DNA of 64,000 bases from Oreocharis arfaki (GCA_013398015.1 VZRR01013724.1:40085-104084), one strand, 5' to 3'. Shown: positions 25,601-39,604, counted from the stretch's first letter. Notes: a model not told the origin generated them from the sequence alone. Made by a program: numbers and translations.

Positions 25601-27170
25601 ACTGTAATGTACTGATAACCTTTTAACTATAATGGAAATTTATATAGCTCCTTTCTAGATACCTTCCTACATCCACATGCTTAATTTTTTACAGAGATCA
25701 ATATGATCTGAGACCATTGATCCTGAAGTAAAGCAAGAGCACATATTTCAACAATATGAAGTTGAAAACAGTACTTTAAAAAAACATTCAAACATTTAAT
25801 AGGGTATAGTTTTGTTTCAATCTTTTCGATGAGACATGATGCATTATCACATTTTCACAATGGATGGAAGACAAATGAAAAGACAATTTAGCATTATTCC
25901 AGAAATAGAATGTTAAAGACAAGAAAGATATGTCTCTTCTATACTTTTTAAAAGCTCTGAAAATATAAATTAGTGCCTGTATCTTAAAACTTGGATTTTA
26001 GGGCAAAGATCCACTAGAATATACAGAATGACATAAAACCTCATGGTCTTGAAGGAGATGTTAAGCTTAATGGCTAAAATTCAAAATCTTTAGAAAGAAA
26101 ATTGCAGCAAACCAGGATTTTCCTTATGTGTCCCTTTCTGCTTTACAGTTTGAAAGTAATCCTAGAAAAGCATTTTCAATTAAGAAAACCATGGTTTTGA
26201 TACAAGACTGCAGTATAATTTATTTCAATATGCAATGATTTGATAGGAAGAAGTCACTCCAAGCTATCTTAAATCACTATGATCAGATGAAGAAGGTCTC
26301 TTCTGCCCTGATTATGACCTTAGTGACCACGAGAATGAGTATAGGACTTTTCCTTCTGATATTTGGCTACCATGTGTGGAAGTGGTCAGAATTTCAGAAG
26401 ATGAGATGAATATCTTGGCTGTTTATATCTGAGTAGATGACCAGACACACAGATGACCTGAAGGAATTTGTTTAAACAAGAGCACCATGATTTTCACTTC
26501 TTGAATGCTTTCGCTAATATTGAATAAAAGCTGAAAAGTTGAAATTCTGAATGCAATTGAAGTACAGAGAAGAAAATTCTTCTCCTGACCAGGTACTATC
26601 TTGGGTCTGCTTAAGCAGGGACTTCCAAAACTGACTGAGGAGAAGAAAACAGTCAAGGATCAATTATGATTTTGAGTGAATGATATTGAAAGCTATTTCA
26701 ATGCAACATGAAACTGATAAAATTATTCAAAAAATCAGTATTATTGTACAGATCTCTTTGGCTTTAGTGCAGATCAATGGGCCTTGAGACAAGAGTTAAC
26801 CCTGAGGAGGAACAGCAGTGTTGTAGTTATGAAGTCTTTGTGATAGAGTTGATTTCAGGAGATCAATTAGAGGAATTCGATAGAGACGTCCTCAGTACTG
26901 TAAGCAAAATACACCTAAATAAATAAAGCTGACCTTTGTGGCCCAATGGGGGTCTCAAACAGCATGGTCCCCCCTCACTTTTTTAATCTGGATTGGCTCC
27001 ATTATTATGATACTACTGTTCTCATCTCTGCTATTCTCTGTCCTTCCTGTTCCTTCGCTTTCAGTACAAAAAGGAACAGAATTGAGCTGTAGTAATTATT
27101 CCATTATCTCATAAGGCAAGAATACCCCACTGTGGTTGTCTGCTCCTGCCTAAATGGGAGCAATTTTTTT
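19652..27170. other. Long repeat-poor non-coding stretch
   Basis: About 7.5 kb with no transposon I can recognise and no convincing exon. A C/T-rich patch at 20100-20760 gives a 114-codon open frame without a recognisable product. A small hairpin sits at 23401-23416. Nothing else is supported. Confidence 0.45.
23393..23425. repeat. Short palindrome flanked by direct repeats
   Basis: ACTGTCA-AG-TGACAGT (23401-23416) is a perfect 7-bp inverted repeat. TTACAGTGAC occurs on both sides (23393-23402 and 23416-23425). The arms are TGACAG/CTGTCA, the core of MEIS/TGIF-type homeodomain sites, so it could be a paired binding site. Confidence 0.6.
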
Positions 27171-30100
27171 CCTTTTCCTTTTTTTTTTTTTTTTCTTTCT
27201 TTAAGCAAACACACTGCATCAACACAAAACACTACCTTGCCTCAATGGTGTTTTCTTCTTGGAAATTCCCAAGTGATTGCAAATAGCTACAGTGATTTAT
27301 TGTTCTTGTTTTCTTATTTTTCAAACTTGTTTCTAGTTGAATTTGTCTGCCTTCCCTTTCCATCTATTAAGTCTCTTTATTTTCTGAGCTTGTGTCTCCA
27401 GCTTCTCTACCAACAAGGTAGCTGGCCTACAGCCAGGTAGACAGTCTAGGCATAGCTCCCCTTCCCCTGTGAATGACCTTCACTGCTCATTCCTGCTCTG
27501 TGGTCTGAACAGAAATGGGGTCTGACAAAACATCATAGTGTAAACCTTTACTGGCACAGTAAGAAAGATTAGGAACAACACACCCATAAGGTGACTCACC
27601 CAATCACTGACAGCAAAACCAGGCTCATACGTGATGCCATGTCTCCAATGGACGATCAGTGACACTCAGTGTGTGGCAGCACCAGCTAATAGAGCCAAAG
27701 CCTTCTGGATGTGGATGAGAGCTGGGACACACCTTGTCTGCACAGCAGTAGCGTTATCATACAGAATCACACCTTGTGTGAATAATGTGGGAGGCTTCCT
27801 GCCTACACTGCTGATACCAGGCAAGGGGCAGGATGTCAGGAAATTGGGTGATCTCCTAGCAGTCTGAACTTAAAAGGATAATTATAATTTTCTTCAGGCA
27901 ATCCACTTTTTCAAGATAACAGTACTCTAATAAGAAACAGTGAGATTCTGCTACACTTGCTGAAGCCTGATTGTGAAGTGCTTCAAGTAGACCAAGAGAT
28001 ATTTCTTTACTGAAAATATCTTTAAAAAGGTAGTTTCTTGAATGAATTTCATGATGTTCATGATGAGGTGATTATAAGTTTTTCACCTTCAAGAGGTATT
28101 TTCAACTTTCTTTGAGAAACAATAATGTAAACAATTATCTTCAGGGATCTTAAATGTCATTGTTTTGTTTTGGTTTGTTTTCTTTTAATACAAGTTCAAA
28201 TTATCCTGTCTCATTCTAAATCTTAATGAATGCAACCACTGAAGTTCAGTGGAGAGTCAAAGAGTGAGCAGATGTAAACCCCTCAAAATGCCATGGCCAT
28301 CAAAACACAAAGAAATTGTTTAATGCAGCACTCTTTGTCTAAATTTAAATTTGAAAAAAAAAAATATCAACCAGGCATTAATAAAGGCATTTTCCTCTTC
28401 ACATGTCACAAGATATGCTGGCTATTTTGAACTTAACAAAAATTAAAATTTATTTTAAATTCTGTTCTCTCCGTGCCAAAAATAGTTGCTTTTGCTCATG
28501 CTATACCAATCTTAGGTTTACATCTGAAGATTTAGCTCTATCCAGGAAAGAAAAGTGTTTACTAGCTGAAGTTTCTTTTTCATAAGAGACATTAAAAAGC
28601 AGAAACATCTATACAAAACTGCAATAAATATTTGATTCTATGTAAATAAATAATGATTCCAGTGGCAAAACTGCTAAGTTTTCCACACAAAATGGACAAA
28701 CTCCACAAACTAAAATAGGAAAATTAAAGACACAAGCATTTTTCTGCAATTTTCTTTGTATGGGTAGCATAAAAGAAAAGGTTTGAAAGCATAGAGCAAG
28801 TGTGTCACCCTTAATCCATAAGGTCTAAACAGTATTTTAAAAGTGCAATGTTCTAAATGTGATCTCCTATGTCTTTTTTCACCCCGGGATATTCTCAGTA
28901 ATAGGATCTCCCTCAAAGGCTTTTAAGCACCATAGGATTTCTTTCTGCCCCAACAGAACCTCTCTCTGATCATGGATAGGCTTGGATCACAGTAGGGATG
29001 AGAGATCTTGAAAAGGAATGAATTAATGAACAAGCAAATTTTAAAAAATTAAGGCCTTTGTGTCTTAATGACACAAACTACTAGTTTTAAAATGGTTCCC
29101 TGATACTAGTAGCTTTTCTGTCATTTCTCTGTGCTACAGCCCAAGGATCTATGCAAACTCAAAGCTTTATGCTGATAAATTACTGCATTCAGTTCTCATA
29201 AGAAAACGTATCTCTCTTCAGAACTTCATAATGCCTCATGAAATCTGCCAAGGCTTAACATTTCCATTCTCTCAAGCACCAAAGGAGTTTGTTGTTACCA
29301 ATAACTATTTCTCCCCTTTGCTTTTAATATTTCTGATTTAAAAGTACAGGTTTTTTTGGCACTTGAACTGTACAGTTTGAAGCTTGCCAGTAAAAATGCC
29401 ACTTATTGTTGTCCAGAAATCAGTCAACAAAGTATCCAATACTCATAAACCCACAGATCTTGTAAAATGACTCTGTTTGAGGATTTATAGCCCTCTCATG
29501 ACTCTTGTTTGAGATCCTATCCTAATAACCACTTATACGTAATCAGATGGAATTTATGCAACCTTATCCAGTAAATGGGCCATGCGAATGTTTCTCTATT
29601 ATTGCCTCTGTAGCTCTCAGACTACAAAATAGTTGATAGTAATTCTATGCAAAAACAAATTACTGTTCTAAGAATAGAAATCTCAATGGCCTTGATATAA
29701 GTCATTTCAAAGTACAGTGGAGCCTAGATCTAAAGAAATGCTTGAGGGATAGAAAATTTGTTTGTTGAACTGTTTTCCCACTAAATGAGTCGTTCAGCTC
29801 TTTGTTCTGGGGAAAAAAATAAAAAGGAAATTAGATTGATAAAATGGTTTGGGCTCCTAAATTTATGCTCCGCAAATAAATCCTTTACTATGTTGCTTTC
29901 ACAGCTGCCCAGAAAGAATATTTTTAATTTGCATCTCAATATCAAATGAAAAATGTTTTGTCACACTGTTTAGAGGGCAGCCAAATATATTACACTTCTT
30001 TGAATTACTTTAGGGAATTAAAATCTGTGTCTTGTGCCTATGAGAGTAATATGGATATTTGTAGTCCTAGTGTTGTTTTGTTTAAATTTGCACAGTGTAA

Positions 30101-31920
30101 GGTATTTAGCAATAATTAAGGTGAATTTTTTTCTTCAAATCTTTTGTCCATCCTACTTGATGGCTGAGACGTGAAATAACAACAGAATGTAAACCAAAAA
30201 ATATGCAGGAATCAACATGGTTTTCTGTAAAAAGATAAACTGTCTTCCTGTCACACAATTTTATTTATCTGTGTTCATTGCTGTTCAACAGACAAGCCTT
30301 GAATACAGGCTTTCTGATTCCAAATTGTCTGTAATTTTAGTGCTGCATTCATTGCTTATGATTCTGTGCTCAAAAGCAACTGGATAGTTATACTCACCTT
30401 TGTATCATCCTGTCTTTCCTCAGTTTGACCTGAACTTTAATTTTTTGCTGTAAAATGATGTTTATCTGTAGAGTTATCGAGGTTTAGAATCTTAATATGC
30501 TTTCATACAATGACTGAAAAAGCATATATCATGCCATGTGCCTTCAATAGTATAAGGAAGGATCTTGACAAGAATTACTGTTCAATATTAAACTCCATAC
30601 CACTTCAATGAGACAAAGAAAGGCTTTTAGTCTGTTCGTTCAGCCTCTAAATTTACAGTTACAGTTACAGTTACAGTTACAGTTACAAACCTAAATATTT
30701 CTTCAGCTTGTAAAGAACAGCATGGGACCAAAGCCAGCTAGCCAGTATTAAATTTCAGAAAGATTGGTCAGTGAGGTTTTTTTCTATGACATGATTGCTA
30801 TCTGCTATATGTAATTTTAATTTTGTGTCAGTAGCCAGTTTACTACATTTGTATGTACATAATTATTTTAAAGAGATATGTATTAATATTGACACATATT
30901 TAAATTTTGACAATCACATTACATGAATTTTCCCAAGTCACACTCTATCACAGAAAAAAAAACCCTGAAACAAACCCTTAGATGATTTATGATGTTTGGA
31001 TTTCATAGATTAAATTTCAGCCAGTCTCTCACTATTTACATTATGTAAAATTTTATAAACTGAGGTAAATTTTATTATGTATGCTTGCCAGAAATATCAA
31101 GAAGCCACGGTACTTTCAGAGAATTTTACTATTAACCTGCAACACTAAATTGAACACTTAAAATAAAAAACTGTAAAGAAACTAAACTCAGCATTTCATA
31201 AAGTACAGATAACACCTACACCAGTATATAATGCGCTGTCTACACTAAATATTGTGTGGTTGCTTTGCTTTCATGTCATTACATTGTTTTGGAAAAGGTA
31301 GAAGGTAAGGCAAGCCAACTGTACTTGCCAGTGCTAGAATTGTCACCTGCAATATTGTGATACTTATTATAAATGAGCAGTATAGCATCATTTATGTGCT
31401 TAGTTCTTGCTCCATATTTATGTCTATGGGTCTGTGGGTCTTTCAGTTTTCTTCATTAACCTCTGATAAAAGGTTTTCATTCAGTTTTGAAAAACAGGTA
31501 GCACTTTGGTTCCAGCTGAATAAAACAGATCCATTCTGATTCTTCCCTCTGACATACCTGCAATAAGGCACATGGTCTGGTGTTTAGTCAGGAGTCTCAT
31601 GTTCATGTGTCTGAGCAACTGGTGCAATTTCTGTCACAGAGGGAGAGCGAAAGAAAAGGTTTTTCCCCTGTTAATGACACTATCCTAGCTAAGAATATTT
31701 TGGTAAATCATATTTGCAGTCATGCTTCTCAGGCTTTGGGAGGGAGGACATACTGACAATGCTACTACTCTGATTAAGCAAGTATAATTATGGGTTGGGG
31801 AGTGTGACATCATTACGTTTTGCCGTGAATGATGAAATAAACAAATGGAACAGTGTATACACTATGATGCAAAATGGTGAAATTATTACTTATGAAAGTA
31901 GATTTTATGATTATAACCAA
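27171..31920. other. Repeat-poor non-coding stretch
   Basis: Starts with a T-rich tract at 27175-27205. Short open frames of up to about 100 codons are unconvincing. It contains an octamer ATTTGCAT at 29927-29934 and the hexamer array at 30652-30693. I see no transposon. Confidence 0.45.
30652..30693. repeat. (TTACAG)n hexamer array
   Basis: Nearly seven uninterrupted TTACAG units ending in TTACAAACC. It is a hexanucleotide microsatellite and not a telomere-type repeat. Confidence 0.95.
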
Positions 31921-31929
31921 TACATAAGT

Positions 31930-32325
31930 GTCTGCCTCTGGCTATCCTTCCTCCTGATGCTTTTTCTTTGTTCTACCAAGATCTCCTCCATGGGCTGCAG
32001 GGGAAGAGCCTGCCTCATCACTGCCTTCTCCACAGACTACAGGGGAAGGAATCTCTGCTCCAGTGCCTGGAACACCCCCTCCCCCTCCTTCTGCTCTGGC
32101 GTTTCTGCCTGCAGGTTTATTTCTCACAAATTTGCCCCTCATTTCTCTCTCTGCTGTACATCATTATTCCCTTTCTGAAACATGTTTTCCCCAAGGTGTC
32201 ACTGCTTTGGCCATGGGGCTTAGCCTTGCCCTGTGGTGGATCTGTCAGAGCCGGCAGGACTGATTGTGTCTGCACAGAGGCCCCTGAAGACCCTGCCGCC
32301 ACTGATTGGTCACCTTCACCTAATA
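31930..32325 (+). repeat. Repeat-like GC-richer segment of uncertain family
   Basis: This segment is clearly richer in G and C than both flanks. It carries a twice-repeated theme (CTGCAGGGGAAG... and CTACAGGGGAAGGAATCTC). The stretch CACCCCCTCCCCCTCCTTCT and the following text recall a dispersed avian sequence that often yields spurious predicted peptides. Overlapping frames (127, 139 and 66 codons) are open here, but the bias towards one frame expected of a gene is absent. Family and boundaries are uncertain; the strand is a guess. Confidence 0.4.
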
Positions 32326-35300
32326 TACTGTGTTATAGAACAGAAAATGTAATTAAAAGATGCAAAACTGTAAACTTACAATTTTAAGATTTATGAATTA
32401 AAAATTCAAAATTCTAGCAAAGATATTTTAAAATTAGGTTCAAGGAAAACTATTTATATTTGAATATTATTGCAAACAAAAAAATGGGGGGTTTCTTCTG
32501 TCTTTTCTCTAATTTTTTAAAAAAAATATTTTCCTGATTTGGTAGTATCTTCATCAAATTACTTTGACTTACCTATTATGTTCAATTTAAATAATAAGTT
32601 AAACCAAAATATTTTTCCAACATATGAAAAATACACCAATGAAACATTTGGAAACTCCAGAATAGTAAAAGAACAAAATATTACAGTAGCAACATCACCA
32701 TTCAAAAAAAGCAGCTATACACCTTTGTGTTATATCTCTCTCTCTACATGTTTACAATTCTTTAAAGTCATGTTCTGAACAAGTAGGTGCTAAGCTTTAT
32801 TGGTGAAAATCACTAGAGGACAATACTCTCAGTGGAAAACAAAAAGTGAAAACCAAACTGTAAAAGTCTGATACCTGAAACATGCAGATTTCAGGTAAGA
32901 TTATGAGATGTATAAATAATTAATTAACTCATAGAATATTTAATTGAATGCTTTGATCTGGCCCACCTATACTAAAGACATAGACTAGCCAACAGAGTTA
33001 ACTTGCACCACACTTATAGTTTTTGGGGTTCTTTGGGGCAAGCCAGACTCTTGGCCCAGTTTGGGCCACATTCTCAAATTTTATAGTTGTTTATAATTGT
33101 GAGAAACCATAGCAAAACACTGAAGTTACAGAAAGTCTCATGGTTCCAGCTGCATGTTCTTTCTCCCAGTAGGATACTAAGTGCCTAAGGTAACAAGAGT
33201 TGCCATAACATTTCCTAAGTTCCTTCTGAGGCTTTTCTCTAAGTAGTATATTATAAGGCACTGAGATCTGCAAGTCTGGAGGCATTTTTCCCCATTATTG
33301 GCACAATACAAATCAGCTAAGCAGAGAAACTAGAATGTGTTTTGTCTCTTTTCTGAAACTGAAAATCAAGCATTTATCATAACCTCAGAACTGAGAAGAT
33401 GCATCTTTTATGATAATTGTTTATCTTCCTTCATTTGTTGAGTATTCATTGTAATGTCCAAAAGCTGATCATACCTCCTCTTTTTCTTCAGTTGCTTGCT
33501 GTTTTTTTAAACTTTTCACACATGCAAAATAGAATACAGTGATAAAAAGCTGTTGTGTATTTGAGGGTAAACTGCATATTTAAGGTAAGAGAAAAATATC
33601 CTTGGTGTGGACTGATTCAAAGAAATAAACCGTGGAAATGTGAAATAAAAATTACATACTGAACTAGTTTTAACTCAGATTAAGGGGAAAAATATAGACC
33701 CAACAGTCAGAACTGTGGGATAAAGGCACCTTTCATTACCTCTGCTAAGACAAACATTCATACAAGTTGTTTTAACAAGGGCCAACTCAGCAAAATAGTT
33801 TCTTCCTTTACTTGAGCAAATGCTGGTTCACATCCTATGTATGAAATAACTTGAACTATATATTTTTATTTTAGTCAATGCAGCTAATGAGAGATTTAAT
33901 TACAATGATTAGATGATTTTTTCTTTTTATGAACACATTTAGCATTTATATTGCTACGACTGGGATTTATATCTCAATTGTAAAAAAGTCCCAGCAGACA
34001 TGAGCCCTAACTACCTTAAAGTTTGACACAACATTTTGAAAAACAACCCTATTTACAGTGAAATTATGAATTGTCCACATGGAGAAGGTATATAGATCAG
34101 TAATATTTTTTGTCATTAGGAATTATATATTTCCTCTCCAGACTTTACAAGCCTGCCTATGACCAGCTGATTTAATACACCATAATCAGGGCCGATTGTT
34201 CATTTGAATAGCCTAGTTTGTTACAAAGGAGATGCAAAAGAACTTTTAATAGATTCACCTGCAATTCTGGAAAATTATAAATAATTAGTAACTAGTTCCA
34301 TAATGTAAAATTTCCAGCTGAATTGCACAACATATTTGAAGGCTTTAAAAGCATATTTACTTTGGTACTTCAGTGTTACAATTTGCACAGGCAATGTCAA
34401 CAGATTGTAAGGATAAAATAATCCTATTTCTTGTGGGTTAGTAGTAAGGGCTTTTTATCTGAAGGATTATTTATGGGACTCCAACACATAAGGATATAAC
34501 TTGGAAGGAAGTAATTTGTTTGGCGTTTGCATTAACACACCTGCATGTGTATATATATTACATATATGTGTGTATGTATCCATAAGGTTGTGTTTGGGAG
34601 TTTTGTTTGTTTGTTTTAATAATGCCATCTGGCAATATTAAAGACAACTATTTTAAGGTAAAAACAACTTATTTTGCGGAAAACTAACATTATAAATATA
34701 AATATATCTGATTTATTTCTTTATCTGCTTTTCTTCTCCAAAAGAGTAATGAACTAAAGATCTTTGGTGGTAAAACAGCTGAATAAAGCAATTTGTTACG
34801 TTTGATTTATTTGTTTCTATTTTAGACAACACAGATACTGTGTATGGAGCATGTACATTAAAACTCTGATAAAATTTAAAATAAATATGATTTATCAGTC
34901 TAGATTTTGAAAGCTACAATTCACACTTTTATGCTGCTTTATAAATGTTATCCAGAAGATAGTCAATATTTTTCTAAACCTAATTGTCCCAATAGTGCTC
35001 ATTTTTGAAGAAATTTAGTCCAGGATTTGATTGGTTTAGTTTATTTTCCTTATGTGCAATTCATTATTGATCCTTGCACCATTTTTTTTTTCTTTTTGGA
35101 AGAATGCACATTGTAATTATTTAATAAACCTAGCAAAAATAAATACAGAAAGTCATTAAGAGTTATCCTGGTCAAAGTTCAAGTAAATCGTATTTGTATA
35201 AAACCAAATTGCCCTTTCTAGTGATTCTTGCCCCTTCTGTTAATTCACATTTAAAGATCATAAAATGTAGTATCTGACTCTTCAGCATACTCTCATTGGT

Positions 35301-37370
35301 ATACTGTTTCTTTTTAAACACCCTTATGCTTACATTCTTTATCTTTCTGAAACTTGATTTTAGTAATAAAGTTTTCCACTATCATAGGCTCTCACTCTTC
35401 CAGTTCTGCAGTATCTGAACTCCTCTGTCAAAAATGTATTGAACAATAAACACCACTTTCACTACCAGTCATTATCTCTAGATCTGTGGAGAAATATTAG
35501 CTGTGACAGAACCTTTCACTCTGAGAATTCACTTGAAGAGGAGATTTAGGGTGACTACAGACAAGTGACATGTCTGAAAGACCACAGAAGGTAATAGCAA
35601 TTGCATGTGGGGAGAACAAAATAAATTAGAATGTTGACACAAAGTAGAGCTGAGAAGCAAATTACTGGGAAAGAGAAGATTGACAATATAGGCGTAGCTT
35701 GAAATGAGTGTAAGGACTTTTCTAAGGTGGTGTTTTATAAGAACAGCAGTGGACAGCCTGGAGAATTGAAAGTGAAAAAAGAATTATTACAACCTGAAAG
35801 GGTGAATAAATGAATGGACAGAATTAGGAGTGTTGGATGGAAAGAAATATTGAAATCAGATGATGTTCTAAATTCAAATGTAAAGAGAACTGAAGGATGC
35901 AGGGAGACGATGCTTTGCGGATGATTGCCAAGAAAAGCATTCTCAGTATTGATAAAAAAGGAATGGGAGGAATGGTTGTACAACAGCACTATCATTGTGT
36001 CAGCTTGTTAGTAAAATAGCCAGGAAAAAATGGCTTCAACAAAGGCAACCCCTCAAAGATACCATTATTGTTTGAAGCAATTAATATTACTTTGTCTGTG
36101 AAAATGTTATGTACTTGGATGTTCCTGCTAAAATATAAAGATACAGACTATTAATTAACTCTTTAAATAAATTAAAATAATGCATATGTGTATATTATCA
36201 TAGTGTTACAATTAATATCTTTCATATGTTTTATTTTTATCTGTTAATCATTTTAATCTGTTTTATTTTAATTCAGTACCTATTGATAGAGGAAAGCTTC
36301 TGCACAGCATGTGATTACAGTATGAAATGAGATATATTACTAGCTTTATTTCTGAGATGGTAATTCTGGTTCTAAACTTGTCCTGGGTGAAAACACACAT
36401 GTGAGGCAAGAAGAGCAACAAAACTATTATTAAAAAGTTTGCCTTTTTTTTTTTCCAAAAGAAAAGTTTACAGGTATTTTGTCTTTACCTTCTGAGATTT
36501 TATAACTGTCATGATGCAGTTTTTCTTCACCACTTCAGTCGTACTTGTTTTGACACTGAATAAACTGCAGCTCCTAATTACTAAATTCCATAAACCTGCT
36601 GATAATTCATATAGCCAGTAATGTGCCATTTTCTTAAGAGAGGAACAAAGAGTGGACCAGCTAAGTGATTAATTGTCATCCTGCCAGGATAACAATATCT
36701 TATATGCTTTGAGCATACCAATAATCTGAATGCATTTCAAATAGTTAGATAAAAGTATTTTAATTCACAAAGATTTACTACTTTTTCTCAAGTCCATTTC
36801 TTGTTCAACTCCAGTTTATCAGGCATCTCAGAAATGTTTTCTGTGTGATTGCTTTGCAGTTATATTTTCTTGTAACTATCTACTTTCTTTTTTCTCAGCT
36901 TTAATGAAAGTGCATATTATACTGAACAGTCTTACTTATAGACTTGTAATTTTCTCTTCAATTTTTTCATTTCTGTGTCTGTCAAAGTTTGCTTTTTCCT
37001 TTGAGATGAATACTTTGAAACACCATTCATGCTGATATTTTGCAGATTGTACTTGTGCTAAACAACACCATATTCCTCGAGCAGTCTTATTATGCTAAAT
37101 AGTTTGGTAGGGTATTACTTTTTTCAGCATAAGCAGGAACAGCAGATTCTCAACTTAAATTGAAAATACTAGGCAATGATGGAAAAGACTGAGATTTTGA
37201 AACACTGAGTTCTAATTTCTCTACACTGAAGACCACCAGTTATCAACTCTTCTCATCATCTATGCACTTTTAAGTTTTAGATTTTCTTTTTAATACTGCC
37301 ATGTCAGTGAAGTAAATAATGTTTTTAATTTATGTGAAACTTGCAGATGCTGCAGTGGAAATACGTTTAT
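32326..37370. other. Repeat-free AT-rich block
   Basis: About 5 kb without any recognisable transposon. Contains only a short (TA)/(TG) stretch near 34547-34578 and homopolymers. A SOX-like ACAAAGG followed by ATGCAAA lies at about 34223-34237. Lack of insertions could reflect constraint or chance. Confidence 0.45.
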
Positions 37371-37545
37371 ATATACTCTATCTCTTATATACTATATAGT
37401 AAAATATGAATACATTATAATATATAATATTTCTCATAATATAATAGTGTATATACTGGCTCATATAATCATACAGCATATTAAATATATTATAAAGTAA
37501 ACTTTAAAAATACATATTTTTAAATTATAAAATATATAAATATTG
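37371..37545. repeat. AT-rich low-complexity block
   Basis: Dense alternating TATA-type sequence (for example TATATACTATATAG and ATAATATATAATATT) immediately upstream of the 5'-truncated CR1. It may be its insertion context. Confidence 0.8.
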
Positions 37546-37574
37546 AAGACCGACTTGAATATTACAGCTGACTT

Positions 37575-39003
37575 AATGACCATTTTTAAACAGGGTAAAT
37601 AGGAGGACCCTGGGAACTACTGAGCAGTCAGCCTCATTTCCATGTCCAGAAAGATCATGGAACAGGTTGTCCTGGGAGATATGTTAAGATGGAAGACAGG
37701 GAGGTGCTTAGATACAGCCGACATGGCTTCACTGAGGGCAAATTCTGCCTTCCTAACCTAGTGGCATTCTGTGGTGGAGTGACTGCATCCATGGGCAAGG
37801 GAAGAGCTACGGATGATGTTTATCGCAGTTATGTAAGGATTTCAGTAGAATACCCCACAATGTTCTTACTTCTACATTGCAGAGATATGGGTTTGATGGA
37901 TGGACTCTTAGATTGATAAGGATTTGGATGGATGGCCACATCCAAAGAATTTCAGGCTCAATGTCTAGATGTAAACCACTAATGAGGGCCGTCTGTGCTG
38001 TCTGTTCTGGGATCAGTATTTTTTAATATCTTCATTCATGACATAGATAATGGGATAGACTTCACCATCAGCAAGTCTGCAGATGACACCAAGCTGAGCT
38101 GTGCATTTGATTTGCTAGAAGGAAGGGATTCCACCCAGAGGGACCTGGATAACCACTCCTTGAGAAGTGGGCCTGTGTGAGGCTTATGAAACTCAACAGG
38201 CCAAATGGAAGGTCCTGCACATGGATCAGGACAATGCCCAGCATGAGCACAAGACTAGGGCTTCAACTGATTCAAAGCAGCCCTGCAGAGAAGAATCTGG
38301 GGGTGGATGAAATATTGGGCAAGACCCAGCAATGTGAGCATGGAGCCCAGAAAACCAGTCATATCCTGAGTTGCATAAAAAGTAGTTCAGCCAGAAAACT
38401 GAGGGTGGTGATTCTCCCTCCTCTATTCCACTCTTAATAGACCTCACCTAGGGTACAGCATCCATCTCTAGGGTCCCAAACACAGGAAAGACGTGTATGT
38501 GTTAGAGCAGGTCCAGATGAAGGCCATAGAAATGATCAGAGGGCTGGAACACCTTCCCTGAAAAGAAAGACTGAGAGAATTTCAGTGTATAGAGGCAGCC
38601 TATAGGAAAGATGGAGAAAGGCTTTTTACCAAGGGTATATAGCAATAGTACAAGGGGCAGTGCTTTTAACCCAAAAGAAGATAGGTTTACGTTAGGCATA
38701 AGAAAAACATTTTTATGATGAGGATGGTGAATGGCTGGACCAGGCTGCCCAAAGAAATTGTCNATTGATATATAAATTCCGGTTTCCACTTTGGATGTTT
38801 AGGTACAAAGGCCATAGTCATAAAAATCCACCTCTCAGCAGCTAAAGCCAGAGGTNTACAGTCCCTCACTGAAAATGTTCAATGTCAAGTTAGAGAGGGT
38901 TCTGAGCAATCTATTCTATTGGAAGGTGTTCCTGCTCCTGGTGGGGGGGTTGCAGCATGATCTTTCATGGTCCCTTCCAANCCATGAGATATGATACTCT
39001 GAA
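37575..39003 (+). mobile_element. CR1 LINE, long 5'-truncated copy
   Basis: Degraded sense CR1 spanning much of the RT domain, the C-terminal region and the 3' end. Readable peptide at 37995-38180 includes VLGSVFFNIFIHD and, at 38076-38087, SADD followed by TKL in place of the canonical FADD box. Downstream come AGAGGGCTGGAACACCTTCC and GAAGGTGTTCCTGCTCCTGG-type blocks, then GTCCCTTCCAA at the 3' end. It has several stops and frameshifts, and a foreign block at 38763-38856. The last tail repeat is decayed (ATGATACTCTG). Confidence 0.9.
38763..38856. other. Foreign block in CR1 bracketed by single N
   Basis: Between two isolated N (38763 and 38856) lie 92 bases with no counterpart in CR1. The CR1 3' region resumes immediately after (AGTCCCTCACTGAAAATGTTC). 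It could be a small insertion or an assembly join. A third isolated N is at 38981. Confidence 0.65.
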
Positions 39004-39234
39004 TTTATCCAGAAGCTACCTTTTATTGATTAGGTTGAATAGTCTTTTGCCTTTCTCATGAAAATTTGAGGCTGGTCTATAAACCAACCTTCCTCCTTAT
39101 GTGAGTTCCTGGAAACATTTGAAAATGCCAAAGTATTTGACTGCCACACAAAAATTAAAGGAAATATTACTCACGAAGGAGGTATAGATCCTCCACCCTA
39201 CACCAAATACACTAAGTAGCAGGGGATTTCCATA

Positions 39235-39604
39235 GATTCAACCATTTCCAGGAAAGAAGGCTTCATGACAGGTGACGATTACTTGGGAAGACAAATGTCA
39301 TCACTCTGAACATCCACTCTTCTTATTTCCTTCTTTAGCTTTTAGTGATGAGCACAAGACGGTCTTTTTGCTTGGGGTCATCTGTCCTGGCTGTGTCCCC
39401 TCCCAGATTCTTGTGCACACTCAGTCTACTCACTGGTAGGGGAGGGTGAGAAACAGAAAAGGCCTTGACACTGTATTAATGCTGCTCAGCAATAGCAAAA
39501 GTCTTGGTACGTTACCAAAATTTTTTGTGGTCACTGATCCTAACTATAGGCTGACACAATCTTCTGCAAAGGAAGGTAACTCTATTCCACCCCAAACCAG
39601 TACA
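39235..39604 (-). mobile_element. LTR fragment (family A), antisense
   Basis: Matches the antisense LTR at 55 kb from CATTTCCAGGAAAG through ACTTGGGAAGACAAATGTC, CTGGCTGTGTCCCCTCCCAG and TGCTCAGCAATAGC to the terminal CCAAACCAGTACA. The left part of the element (U5 side) is missing. Confidence 0.82.

Noticed and set aside
30652..30693. Interstitial telomere repeat
   Set aside because: The unit is TTACAG, not TTAGGG.
31968..32387. 139-codon open frame (+)
   Set aside because: Several frames are open over the same GC-rich repeat-like segment, with no domain.
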